DNA from: Paramyrothecium sp. XJ0827
Lineage: Eukaryota > Ascomycota > Sordariomycetes > Hypocreales > Stachybotryaceae
Direction: 5' to 3'
Assembly (NCBI GenBank): GCA_020881915.1
Contig: JAJFPB010000014.1
Location: 186,001 to 250,000, forward strand
Length of the DNA: 64,000 bases
Shown: in pieces, positions 31,177-40,529 of the stretch
Layout: each line of letters begins with the position of its first letter
Numbering within the stretch: the stretch's first letter is position 1
Translations under genes and position numbers: made by a program
The notes under the pieces: model-generated
The model's input: only the letters and a program-made list of their open reading frames with translations
What the model was told of the DNA's origin: nothing
Databases searched by the model: none

Positions 31177-32608
31177 ATGTCGAGCGTATTGGTGCTGAAG
31201 CCGGTGCTGGGGTACGTGAAGGCCGAGCTCATCATCAACTGCATAATAGTCTTCATCACACTGTCCGTAGTGGCGCTGAGGGTATTCGGCCGATGCAGTG
31301 GACCAGGCTTGTGGTGGGATGACTACCTCGTCCTGTTGGCGACGGTAAGGCTGCCCAGGCGTATCGGAACGAGATGGACATCGCTGACTGGAAATTCAGC
31401 CCCTCGGCGTAGGCATGTTGATATGTCAAGGCCTTTGTGAGTCTAGCGTGGTCATTGCAACACCACGGTTAAAGATTTAAGCTCATGCGACTCGAATCAG
31501 TTACCAACCTAGGAAACGGTTATAACCTTGTGAAGAACCCAGAACGTAAGTGCCCCATTCTCCAGTCCACGCAGACGCGGGCGTGAATCAAGGGCTGTTT
31601 GTATGGCAATCTGCTGCAGATGGCTGACTTTATTCCTAGTGATTGCGAATGTTCCTCGCATTCTCGAAGTATGACCGCACTGGCCTTTGCATATCCGATA
31701 GTGCGCCTGTTCTAACTACTTGACAGTTGACGTTTGGCATGCAAGTCCTGTATGTGATACTGCTTGCTGCTGTCAAGGCTAGCATGCTCTGCCTCTTCTT
31801 GCGCGTGTTCGTCACAGACTTCGTCCAGCGCACGTCGAAGATATTGCTCGGATTCGTCATTGCCTGGGCCATCGCCTATCTCTGCGCTTGCATCTTCCTG
31901 TGCACGCCTATCTCGGCTCAATGGACGGCACAGGGAAAATGCGGCGCATACATGCCGATGATCCAATCGCTCATCACAACCAATGCCGTGGGTGACTTGG
32001 TCATCATGGCCATCCCAATGCACAGTGTATGGAAGCTGCAGATGCGCTCGACCGAGAAGCTTGGTATCATGGCCACGTTCGCCCTTGGATTGGCGTAAGT
32101 CTGCGTCGTTGTTCGGGACCTTGTACAACACTGACCCTTGATTCATAGGTGCGTTGTTTGTGCCATCTTCAGATTAATCTACATCTCGAGTGTCGACCTC
32201 AACGCCAACATCACGGGCACCATGCCCACGACCATCTTCCTCTTCATCCTCGAACCGAACCTCGCCGTTCTCTGCGTTAGCATCCCGATGCTCAGGCCAT
32301 TCTACGCCAAATACAGGAAGCGCATGGGCGGCTCCAAGCTCAACGAGACCGACGAGCAGGCGAGCGCCTTCCAGCAAAGCCGCACGGGGGGCCTTGGGAG
32401 CAAGGCCAGGATGGCACCAGCCGCAGCTGAGCCTGCGATGTGGGAGATGGAGGAGTACTACCCAGCCGACAAGGCTCGCAAGAACGAACCCATGGTTACC
32501 GCATACGGAGACGAGTCCGGGTCCGAGAAGAACCTGACGAGTCCATCGTCTACGACAGCCAAGGACGAGATCCGGGTCCAGACTGAATGGACCGTTACCC
32601 ACAACTAA
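31177..32608 (+). CDS. PTH11/rhodopsin-type seven-helix integral membrane protein, 368 aa, 6 exons
   Basis: A fungal rhodopsin-domain membrane protein (SAT4/PTH11-like receptors), proposed to sense extracellular cues. Exons are 31177-31344, 31400-31436, 31501-31545, 31640-31668, 31727-32094 and 32149-32608 (1107 nt); all phases fit. Helices include ELIINCIIVFITLSVVALRVF, then WWDDYLVLLAT, PLGVGMLICQGL, MQVLYVILLAAVKASMLCLF, ILLGFVIAWAIAYLCACIFL, LITTNAVGDLVIMAIPMHSV, and FLFILEPNLAVLCVSIPMLRPF. The characteristic WxDDY after helix 2 and the Cys in CTPISAQW/GKCGAY are present. No CFEM domain is present at the N terminus. The C-terminal 90 residues are a charged cytoplasmic tail. Exon 3 start (31501) is the only acceptor that keeps the frame. 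Confidence 0.88.
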
Positions 32609-32693
32609 GGCCATCCCTGATAGAAACATTAAGATAGATCATTATGTACTTTAACTAGCCAAGCGACTGCATAGGTTGCGCAATTCTGCTTCC

Positions 32694-35600
32694 TTACTCA
32701 ACTTCCAACCACCTCCGCTCCAGCATGCCCACCTCCATGATCGGCCCACCGTTCATGGCTGCGGCGCCAGCCTGGTATGCTTGGTTGGTATAGGCGGCAC
32801 CCTGCAAGGCATTCTCGTTCGCGTATCCATAACCCAGGGTAGAGTTCCCCACCGTGTAGTCGTGACCAGATGCAATGTCTTGCATGCCACCAATCCCTGT
32901 ATACATTACACCCATCAGGCCCAGGAATTGCGAGTTCTGCAACGCCATTTGTTGTTGAAACATGAGAAAATCACACCGCGGAATCGTCTCACCGAAGACT
33001 TTCATGCGATGTTCCGCAAAGTTCAGGAACTCGTCCAGGTCCTTGCGACCCTCGCAGACCTCGGTGTACATGCCTCGCATGCGAGGCGAGTAGAGCTCGC
33101 ACAGCCGCGGTTCCTTGACGAGCTCACCTTTGGCCTGGAACTTGGCCTCCAAAGCCGTACCCTTGGCAAAGCCCAGGTAGCACTCCTCACAGATACACAA
33201 ACGGTCGAGGCCCCACCACTTCACCTCCTTGGCGGATTTTCTGCGAGGACATTTCGGTACCTTGGCGTATGTCAAAGCATAGTCACCAAGTATCCTCCAG
33301 TTATACCTTGACAGGGACTCCACAAGGCGTAAGATGTATTCTCGGAAACGTGGATGCTCTGGATTTATGCAACACACCAGAGTCATGTCAGGTGTGACTC
33401 CTGACTTGGGAATGAAATCATGATCCATAGTGTATGTCTCCACAATACCGTGGAGACAAGCACCACATATGCCGAATTCCTCTGGGTCGTTTGGCGTCGT
33501 GTACCACGTGCTGCCAGTAATACCCTTAATGTCACACACCTGGTCGTTCTTCATTTTCTCAAAGCATTTCCAGAACACTGAACCATCTGACAGCTCACTG
33601 GCCTGATGAGCAGCCGATCTCAAGTTATTGCGCGAGAAAATACAAGTGATCAGGTTGTAGTCGTCCCTGGGTATCTGCCTGAAGTCAGACTCGTAGGTGT
33701 GACCGTAAAAGTAGTCAACGTAGCAGCTCCTGCAAATGAGTGAACTCTCGAGGCCCGGTTCTCTTGGGCAATACCAGGAGGCGTGCGATGCAATGACAGC
33801 CTTTGATTTCTCGCACTTTGGCATCTCCAGGCGAGCTTTGGCCTCGGCCACAAAACCAGCCCAGTCATTCAGCTCGCCTTTCGTGTTATACATGCGATAA
33901 ATGAACCACTCCCCGAAGTCACACGTTGCGCTTTCGAAATGCTGGAGCTTGAAACGTGTCGCAAAAGGCCCAGCTGATAGTCGATCCTCGAAGCACGCGC
34001 GGCAAAATGTTGCGTTTGGGATGTCCGGAGTGGCATACCATTCCATATTCTTTCGCGACTCTTGCTCTGGACAGTGGTCCAGCTCAGCTCGTGTTTTCAT
34101 GAACTCAATCATGGTTTCGAGACGGTCAGACATGACCGACAATGGCCACAACTGCTTCAAGACCCGGTCGGATCCGAACATACACATGCGCGGGACCTCC
34201 CGTGCGTCCTCAAATCGAGTATGCTTGAAGACATCTTTGAATTGCGTACCATAAATGTGATCGACGTAACACCGGCTGCACACCAAGAACGAAGGAACAG
34301 AGTCATGGACGAACCAGTCATTGTCAAACGGAAAAGGTCTTCGTAGATGCTCACGAATAGGCACGACTCCACAAGGATGCATCTCCCCGCCTCGACCATG
34401 TGAGGAAGAGCCCTGGTAATAATCTTGGGCAGCTCCAGTCGCAAATGAAGGCTGCGGAGGCTGTTGTTGACCATGAGAGCTTGCCAAGTTTGGCGTGACT
34501 GAAACATGCGGTGCGGCCTGTGGCAAAGCGGTCCCATCGTTCAGTGATGGGACACCATATTCCACACGCGGCTGTTGCATTTTCAAAGAATCAAGTCCTA
34601 CAACAGGCATAGAAGGCGGCGGTGGTGGAGGTGGAGGTGGAGGTGGAATTGACGTTGAGATTGATAAAGAACTGTCCACGAATGCAGGCACAGGCGCATA
34701 TGCCGTCGCGACTGGTTCGCTCTGGTCTGCAACTGGACCCGGCGAGGATGGTCCAGTAGTCTTTCGCCATGATGCGGGCTTTGGCGGTATTGGCGGCTTC
34801 TCCAACGCGTTTCTTTCACTCGGTATTGCTGCCTTTGACTCATGTCCTTGGGCCTCGATAGTGACGGTTGTTCCAGGAAGTCCACTCTGCGGTGCAGTGT
34901 TTAAATCTATTTTCGCAACCCCATCGAGCGTCTGGCGTAAGCGCTCTTCATGTTCCGCTTTGATCTTTGCAATCAGCTCCTCCTCTTTGCGCTTGTGCTC
35001 CGCAATCAATCGGTCCTCTTCTTCCTTTTCTTTCTGTCTGAGGATCTGGCGCTGCTTCTCCGCCTCCTCGTCCGCAGCCTGTCGTTGACGTCGGGAGTCG
35101 GCTAACTCAGCCTGGTACTTCGCGGCCAATTCTTCGGCTTTTCTCCTATCCAGTTCCTCTTGCTCCGCTGCAAGCCTCCTTGCCTCCGCTAGGTTCTCTT
35201 GGTAGGCGCGTGCCTGGGCTTCTGCTTCAGCAGCCGCCTTTCTGGCCTTCTCCACAGCAGCACGTTCTTCCTCAGCTGCTAGGGTCAGCCTTGCGGCCTC
35301 GGCTTGGGCTTGCTCACGTTCTTGTACCAATTTGATGGATAGATCGCGCCGCAGCTGCTCCTGGGTTTGCAAATTACGCTCTAGCTCCGCTTCATATTGC
35401 TTCTGAAGCCGTTCGCCCTCGCGCCGGTGGTTTTCCAGCCTCTCCTTAAACTCGCGCTGGATCTGCTGTGCCCGCTGACTTTCTCGTTCAAGCTCATTTT
35501 CATAATGCTGCTGAATCTGCTGGATGCGGTCGCTCAGAGAAAGAACTGGAGCTTGAACGACCTGGGGTACCTGGGAAACCTGAGGAGCTTGAGAGGCCTG

Positions 35601-36038
35601 AGGAACTTGAGGGACCTGGGGGACCTGAGGAGCAGTATTTTGATAGAGCTGATGAGGTGACAGCGGCGGCGGGGGAAATTGCTGTGACGGGCTAAGGTGA
35701 GAGCTTGATGGCGTGTGAGGACTCTGAGGTTGTTGATGTTGAAAATAAGCCGGTTGCTGCTGATACTGCTGGGCTACTTCAGGCACCGGATATGAGTAAG
35801 TAACGCCATGTGTCTGCTGGTAGTCTTGGCGGGGAGGGAGGGGAGGCGTTGACTGGTGGTGCGCGTAGTATCCTGGTTGACTGGCTTGACTTTGATAGTG
35901 TTGCTGAGAATGATAGCCCGAGCCTTGAGCGCCCAGTCCTTGCTTGTACTGCTGCTCCTGTTGTCGTCGTTGGAGCTCATCACTTGCCTGCTGGACCATG
36001 TCTCCCGCCTTGGAGACGAAAGCACTTAACCGCTTCAT
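32694..36038 (-). CDS. Coiled-coil protein with five tandem four-cysteine (putative zinc-binding) modules, 1114 aa
   Basis: I do not recognise the family. It is a single exon in four parts. Residues 1-160 are Gln/Pro/Tyr-rich and probably disordered. About 190-390 is a long Glu/Arg/Ala/Gln coiled coil (SDRIQQIQQHYENELERESQ onward). About 400-550 is a Pro-rich linker with ten or so consecutive Pro. Residues 556-1022 hold five copies of an 86-100 residue module. Each copy reads C, about 11 residues, W-Y/W/F, 9-17 residues, CxxC-Y/F/L, 21-30 residues, C. The CxxC units are CSRC, CRAC, CRSC, CGAC and CEEC. Four Cys per copy suggests one zinc each. A sixth Cys starts a partial copy. The start at 36038 (MKRLSAFVSKAGDMVQQ) is the first ATG. 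A scaffold or sorting role is only a guess. Confidence 0.8.
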   Translation of the reverse strand: MKRLSAFVSKAGDMVQQASDELQRRQQEQQYKQGLGAQGSGYHSQQHYQSQASQPGYYAHHQSTPPLPPRQDYQQTHGVTYSYPVPEVAQQYQQQPAYFQHQQPQSPHTPSSSHLSPSQQFPPPPLSPHQLYQNTAPQVPQVPQVPQASQAPQVSQVPQVVQAPVLSLSDRIQQIQQHYENELERESQRAQQIQREFKERLENHRREGERLQKQYEAELERNLQTQEQLRRDLSIKLVQEREQAQAEAARLTLAAEEERAAVEKARKAAAEAEAQARAYQENLAEARRLAAEQEELDRRKAEELAAKYQAELADSRRQRQAADEEAEKQRQILRQKEKEEEDRLIAEHKRKEEELIAKIKAEHEERLRQTLDGVAKIDLNTAPQSGLPGTTVTIEAQGHESKAAIPSERNALEKPPIPPKPASWRKTTGPSSPGPVADQSEPVATAYAPVPAFVDSSLSISTSIPPPPPPPPPPPSMPVVGLDSLKMQQPRVEYGVPSLNDGTALPQAAPHVSVTPNLASSHGQQQPPQPSFATGAAQDYYQGSSSHGRGGEMHPCGVVPIREHLRRPFPFDNDWFVHDSVPSFLVCSRCYVDHIYGTQFKDVFKHTRFEDAREVPRMCMFGSDRVLKQLWPLSVMSDRLETMIEFMKTRAELDHCPEQESRKNMEWYATPDIPNATFCRACFEDRLSAGPFATRFKLQHFESATCDFGEWFIYRMYNTKGELNDWAGFVAEAKARLEMPKCEKSKAVIASHASWYCPREPGLESSLICRSCYVDYFYGHTYESDFRQIPRDDYNLITCIFSRNNLRSAAHQASELSDGSVFWKCFEKMKNDQVCDIKGITGSTWYTTPNDPEEFGICGACLHGIVETYTMDHDFIPKSGVTPDMTLVCCINPEHPRFREYILRLVESLSRYNWRILGDYALTYAKVPKCPRRKSAKEVKWWGLDRLCICEECYLGFAKGTALEAKFQAKGELVKEPRLCELYSPRMRGMYTEVCEGRKDLDEFLNFAEHRMKVFGETIPRCDFLMFQQQMALQNSQFLGLMGVMYTGIGGMQDIASGHDYTVGNSTLGYGYANENALQGAAYTNQAYQAGAAAMNGGPIMEVGMLERRWLEVE
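34615..34650 (-). repeat. Trinucleotide-like tract encoding polyproline
   Basis: GGC/GGT/GGA triplets on the plus strand encode an uninterrupted run of Pro on the minus strand in the linker of the cysteine-module protein. Confidence 0.65.
35571..35635 (-). repeat. Minisatellite encoding PQV/PQA triplets
   Basis: Degenerate 9-nt units in the coding strand give PQVPQVPQVPQASQAPQVSQ-type repeats before the coiled coil of the cysteine-module protein. Confidence 0.6.
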
Positions 36039-36801
36039 ATTGAAGAGAGGCCGTAAGCGCGCCTTTCGCTTCCGCTGCACGACCAAGGATTTGCTAGTAC
36101 TTCTTAGTATCGACTCTCACCCACCGCGGGTACCCAAGTTGTGACGCGCCGGGGTGCGGGAAACTAGTCTGGTCGCCCTTCGAAGCAAGTTTTTGAGGCG
36201 ACGAAGAGCAGGACAGGCTGGTCACGACAGACAGCGAGATAATTTCAGCTCCGAGGCACACGGCGTGGCTCGTCTTCCATACATGGTTAGTCTAACGTTC
36301 AGCCTCAGATTCAGGGTCTGCCTGGCTGGGGTGTAATCAGCCCAACCCCTCCTTTCCACGGCTGAAACCCGAGACATTTCCAATCAATGCAACCCTGGAC
36401 GAGGATTGGGGATGGCTGCTTGGACTGTACCAGCCGAGGCGCGGTAGCCATGGTGCGGATATTTGAGGTTCGGAACGGCTGGTTATGTCTCTAGAAGTCC
36501 TTACCCAGAGGCCCGAATGCTTTCCCCCTTGCTACATGATGCGAGGTCCTGATAGGTTGCTCATACTTTGCGGCTAACCAGACTCGCCAATCCAGATTAT
36601 GCTTATCAAGCATCACTGCGCCTTCGCGCCCTTGGAGTCAAGCCTCTTTTGTCATCAAAACAATTAGTGATGCCATGCGGAGCTCCCCCAAAGTTAACGC
36701 AGCTACAAAAGCCCTGGATAGGACACTCAGCTGGATCTCTCGCAATAGCTTTACACACTCGTAATTTTGTCCAAAACGCTCAAGGCGCAGTTGCCCATAC
36801 A
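36039..36801. other. Divergent promoter region of the cysteine-module and PhzF genes
   Basis: 763 bp between two divergent start codons. The PhzF frame stays open upstream to 36568 but without an ATG before 36802. No other feature is recognised. Confidence 0.45.
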
Positions 36802-37818
36802 ATGGAATCCGTTGAGTTTTACCTTGTCGATGTCTTCTCAACCACCGCATACAAAGGGAACCCTCTGGCAATTGTCATGGTTCCCAACGGTGATTTAAGT
36901 GATACCCAAATGAAACTGATCGCGCGGCAATTCAATCTCTCCGAGACGACATTCGTTCTGCCGCCTTCAAAATCAGGCGCTGATTTTCGCCTGCGATCAT
37001 TTCTCCCAATCGGAAAAGAAGTGTTTGGTGCCGGTCACAACATATTGGGAGTGTGGTGGTACCTCGCTCATGCTCAAAAGCTTGACTTTTCTGCGAAAAC
37101 GGCATCCGAAAGCCCGGACGGAAGTGCAGAATATACCTTTTACCAAGAACTTGGCAATGATATAATGCCTTTGAAAGTGCTGCAGAAGGGACCGAGCGAG
37201 AACCGCACGTATTCAATTGCTTTGAGGCAAGTTGCCCCCAAAGCGCACGATTATCATCCAGACCTACAAAGTCTGTCATCAAGTCTTGGAATTTCCGAGG
37301 ATGCTATCGGCTTTACAAGCAAGGGCGGAACACTGTTGAAGCCTCGCGTCATGTCTACATCCACTACTCGTCACCTTCTTGTTCCTCTATCATCACTGGA
37401 AGCCCTTGACTCCGTGACACTGGAAAAGGAAAAAGTCCTACAAGAGCTAGCAACTGTGGACAAGTCTGCTTATGGCATCTTCTTGTTCACGCCGTCAACG
37501 ACTCTCCTCGACGAATCCCCAACCTACAAAGGAAGGTTCTTTAGCCCAGGAATGTCAGGCGAGGACCCCGCAACGGGCAGTGCAGCTGGCCCATTATCAA
37601 TCTACTTGTACGACCACCAAGATCTTGCCTTGTCTAATGGGAAGGCCAAAATCAATGTGCTTCAAGGCCATACCGTTGGAAGAGACTGTGTGATCGAGGT
37701 TCAGATCGAGTTAACGAAAAGGGACAGCCAAGAGTATCTTAACGTGGACCTGATTGGCGGAGGTGTTCTAGTAGGACATGGCAAGATGTCGGTTCCACGC
37801 AGCGACATTGGCATTTAG
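36802..37818 (+). CDS. PhzF-family (phenazine biosynthesis-like) isomerase-type protein, 338 aa
   Basis: Member of the PhzF/diaminopimelate epimerase-like fold. Characterised members isomerise small metabolites; fungal substrates are mostly unknown. It is a single exon. The N terminus FYLVDVFSTTAYKGNPLAIV is the family signature, shown here at its full 20 residues. The catalytic Glu lies in NLSETTFVLPP (Glu48). GKEVFGAGHNILGVWW aligns with the G-H-N/P helix motif, and GEDPATGSAAGPLSIYL is the second-domain signature. GGGVLVGHGKMSV is near the C terminus. The length matches fungal relatives (290-340 aa). There is no sign of a phenazine pathway around it, so I give no symbol. Confidence 0.88.
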   Translation: MESVEFYLVDVFSTTAYKGNPLAIVMVPNGDLSDTQMKLIARQFNLSETTFVLPPSKSGADFRLRSFLPIGKEVFGAGHNILGVWWYLAHAQKLDFSAKTASESPDGSAEYTFYQELGNDIMPLKVLQKGPSENRTYSIALRQVAPKAHDYHPDLQSLSSSLGISEDAIGFTSKGGTLLKPRVMSTSTTRHLLVPLSSLEALDSVTLEKEKVLQELATVDKSAYGIFLFTPSTTLLDESPTYKGRFFSPGMSGEDPATGSAAGPLSIYLYDHQDLALSNGKAKINVLQGHTVGRDCVIEVQIELTKRDSQEYLNVDLIGGGVLVGHGKMSVPRSDIGI

Positions 37819-38492
37819 CAAAACTTTTATGGTTTCGATAGTGTTTACATCATCCAAAGTGTGACCAGATTTATTCAGCAGAGTTTTGGAAGTTTTCTTG
37901 GCTTGACAAGTTTGGAATCTTGATCCAACTCGTGATAGTTGAGTAGTGTGCAGTACAGCATCCGCTGCACTTTGGCAAGCATTAGGTATAGCAATGATCA
38001 ATGACAGTAACTTCCTCGTCCCATATAGAAATGGCATACGACAACAAATAGAGTAGCACCGCCGAAGGAATAGCTGGTGGACAATGAATGTGAGCTAGCA
38101 TTTACTCGGGATGTGGCTGGAAACCTGCGGCTGTTGTGATTGTGACTAGTAGACTGAGGGTTACAGGCGTGCCCACAAACGGAATCCAGGGACGTGTATA
38201 TCTTAAATATGATTGTACGTCTACACTTTCATTTCCGAAGTCAGAACTTACAAGACTGCCGAATGGACATTTCGGGTAGCCTGTTTGATGCGCGCCTCTC
38301 CGCATTGGTTGGAAAACTACTCAGGCTTAGGGCTCGCAAGCGTTGGCGAATAAGGAGCATTGGCAGTGGGCTGGGCTGGGCTGGGCTGGGCTGAGGACGG
38401 GGTAGAATTGTGTTACCAATGCCAGCTCGTCCAAAGGACAGATCCGTCCGACGCGTGACAACACAGCTTCACATCTCCATCCGGCTCACAAA
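37819..38492. other. Intergenic region upstream of the HET gene
   Basis: 674 bp. It contains the GGGCT repeat described separately. Nothing else is recognised. Confidence 0.45.
38368..38392 (+). repeat. (GGGCT)5 tandem repeat, G-quadruplex-prone
   Basis: Five perfect GGGCT units lie 100-125 bp upstream of the HET gene start codon. Five GGG runs with 2-nt loops could fold as a G-quadruplex on the plus strand. Confidence 0.75.
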
Positions 38493-40529
38493 ATGACGAC
38501 AGTTAGCAATGGTTCAATCCCGGATTCACAGCCGCCAGGCCACATTGCCTTCAACGATCTTCCACTCGATGCCTCCAAGAAGGAAATCCGCCTGCTTGAG
38601 ATCTTGCCTGGGTCTGGTCAGGAACCACTTGTTTGCGCGCTTATCTGCGTAGCCCTCCATCCAGATACTTCGTACCTGGCTCTTTCTTACACCTGGTCAA
38701 TAGACAAGCCCCTGCTCAATGTCAAGATCAACGGGCTGGATTTTCCCATTCGTCAGAACCTGTATGCAGCCCTTCATCAGATACGGCGGCTCTCATCGCC
38801 CGTGAGGCTGTGGGCCGACGCTGTGTGCATCAATCAGGCTTCCATTCCTGAGCGCAACGCCCAGATCCCGCTCATGCGCGAAATATACCACGCAGCCTCT
38901 AAAGTTTTGATCTGGCTTGGAGAAGGGAACGAGGTGACTGATCATGCGATCGATGCATTGCACAAGCTGGTCGCACTGCGTACCGACACTGAACTTGTGC
39001 TCCATAATCTCAATGTATTGCTCCCAGAGGAGATGCAAAGGTCGGATTACTCCGCGGAGAATAGAGACAAGAGAATGAAATCTATAAAAGCAGGCTTGAA
39101 TGACCTGTTCACCCGGCCGTGGTGGGAACGCACATGGACCGTTCAAGAGCTGGCCCTCGCACGAGACTGCCCGCTACTCATGTGCGGAATGTCGTCCATC
39201 TGCTTCGAATGTTTTCGTGCAACGAGTATAGAGCTGGAAAACTATCTGACTAAGCTCAATCTAGCGGATAATGGGTCAGATCATTGGGTTCTGTCCGGTT
39301 TACAGTCTGCCATTGCGTCGCGCAGGCTGTCGTCTCTAGACTCAATTCGAAATTACACCCAAGCTTCAAAGCAACTTCAGGATGACAGTCAGAAGATAAA
39401 CTCTTATCTTGCAAAATTGCTTTCATATACGCAACACAATCTATGCACCGACCCGCGAGACAAGATATATGGGCTCCTTGGTATCTCGGAGCCAGAGGCA
39501 TTAGTTGCCATTGGGATCGATTATGACATATCAGTGTTAGAGGTTTATACCAAGGCAACAATGTACATCGTCATGCGAGACGGTTTCCAAATACTCTCTA
39601 TGCAAGGATTGTGGCCACCAAAGGAGGGTTGGCCAAGCTGGGTCGTGGACTTCCGACAAACCTCGCCTGAGAATTATGAGCCATTGATCCGAGGCTATGA
39701 TACTAGAGGAGCTAAATACTGTCCCTTACCTTACAGAGGGTTAGAAACTCTGGGGCGGTTTCGGCCCGAATCCATATTTCGCGTGAATGCAATCCCCATC
39801 GATCGCATCGCCGAGACGAGTCCTATTTGGTGGGCAAGCGAACCGTCAGGTTCACGTGGGATGTACTCTATCAAACTCCTCAGTGATGCTTTTCGTGTTT
39901 TCTCCAATGCCGCTCGGGCTTGTCTCGAATGCGAATCTAGAGATGATCGAGACAAATGTTCTCATCTCTCCTACAAGCCGACGAACAGTGCGAGCATCCC
40001 ACAGCCGCTTGGAGATGCGATCTGCAAAACTTTCATTGCGGACTGGATAGATCCTACACGGACTTACAGTTTAAGACCACCGGGGCCAACCTCCTCTCCG
40101 CATCTAAGGGCCCTACGCACGATAATCCACGATTTAATCGATGATGGCGAGGTACTGGCAGCACTAGGCATTTCGCTTACCGATAGGGGGCCTTCGACTT
40201 CATCGGCTGAGTTTCAAGCACATGCACCATTGATACTAGAACGACTGATCCAAATATCGAATGGGAGAGTGGCGTTTCGGACGGATATGGGCTGGATCGG
40301 GATGGGCCCTTATGATACCAAGGCCGGTGACATGGTCATTGCTGTCGTTGGCGCTGATGTCCCGTACATTATACGACCTTCTCATGTATACACAGATCGT
40401 CGGGCAAGACTTGTTGGTGAGTGCTACGTGCAAGGTATCATGTTTGCCGAATGCACCACGAATCCGCATTTCCGTTTGGGCGGTGACTTGAACGGAATTT
40501 TGCAGCTTTATCCATTTGACCTTTGCTAG
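38493..40529 (+). CDS. HET-domain (heterokaryon incompatibility) protein, 678 aa
   Basis: Carries an N-terminal HET domain (PF06985), the module that triggers cell death in vegetative incompatibility. The three HET blocks are visible at residues about 60-150: YLALSYTWS (usual W-G is W-S here), VRLWADAVCINQASIPERNAQ, and MREIYHAASKVLIWLGEG. WWERTWTVQELALA follows around residue 210. DPRDKIYGLLGIS with ALVAIGIDYDISVLEVYTKAT is the usual second landmark. No NACHT, ankyrin or WD repeats follow; the C-terminal 300 residues are typical of small HET proteins (RVAFRTDMGWIGMGP near 590). It is a single exon and reads as intact. A role in self/non-self recognition or a related defence response is inferred from family. 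Confidence 0.92.
   Translation: MTTVSNGSIPDSQPPGHIAFNDLPLDASKKEIRLLEILPGSGQEPLVCALICVALHPDTSYLALSYTWSIDKPLLNVKINGLDFPIRQNLYAALHQIRRLSSPVRLWADAVCINQASIPERNAQIPLMREIYHAASKVLIWLGEGNEVTDHAIDALHKLVALRTDTELVLHNLNVLLPEEMQRSDYSAENRDKRMKSIKAGLNDLFTRPWWERTWTVQELALARDCPLLMCGMSSICFECFRATSIELENYLTKLNLADNGSDHWVLSGLQSAIASRRLSSLDSIRNYTQASKQLQDDSQKINSYLAKLLSYTQHNLCTDPRDKIYGLLGISEPEALVAIGIDYDISVLEVYTKATMYIVMRDGFQILSMQGLWPPKEGWPSWVVDFRQTSPENYEPLIRGYDTRGAKYCPLPYRGLETLGRFRPESIFRVNAIPIDRIAETSPIWWASEPSGSRGMYSIKLLSDAFRVFSNAARACLECESRDDRDKCSHLSYKPTNSASIPQPLGDAICKTFIADWIDPTRTYSLRPPGPTSSPHLRALRTIIHDLIDDGEVLAALGISLTDRGPSTSSAEFQAHAPLILERLIQISNGRVAFRTDMGWIGMGPYDTKAGDMVIAVVGADVPYIIRPSHVYTDRRARLVGECYVQGIMFAECTTNPHFRLGGDLNGILQLYPFDLC

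Noticed and set aside
30827..31198. Frame starting with a signal-peptide-like stretch (FLACFLVTLPLTS)
   Set aside because: It runs over the start codon of the PTH11-like gene in another frame and the rest has no secreted-protein character.
34495..35088. 197-codon plus-strand frame with a Gly run
   Set aside because: Antisense of the polyproline linker of the cysteine-module protein.
36568..36801. N-terminal extension of the PhzF protein
   Set aside because: The open frame has no ATG before 36802 and the PhzF signature begins right after that ATG.
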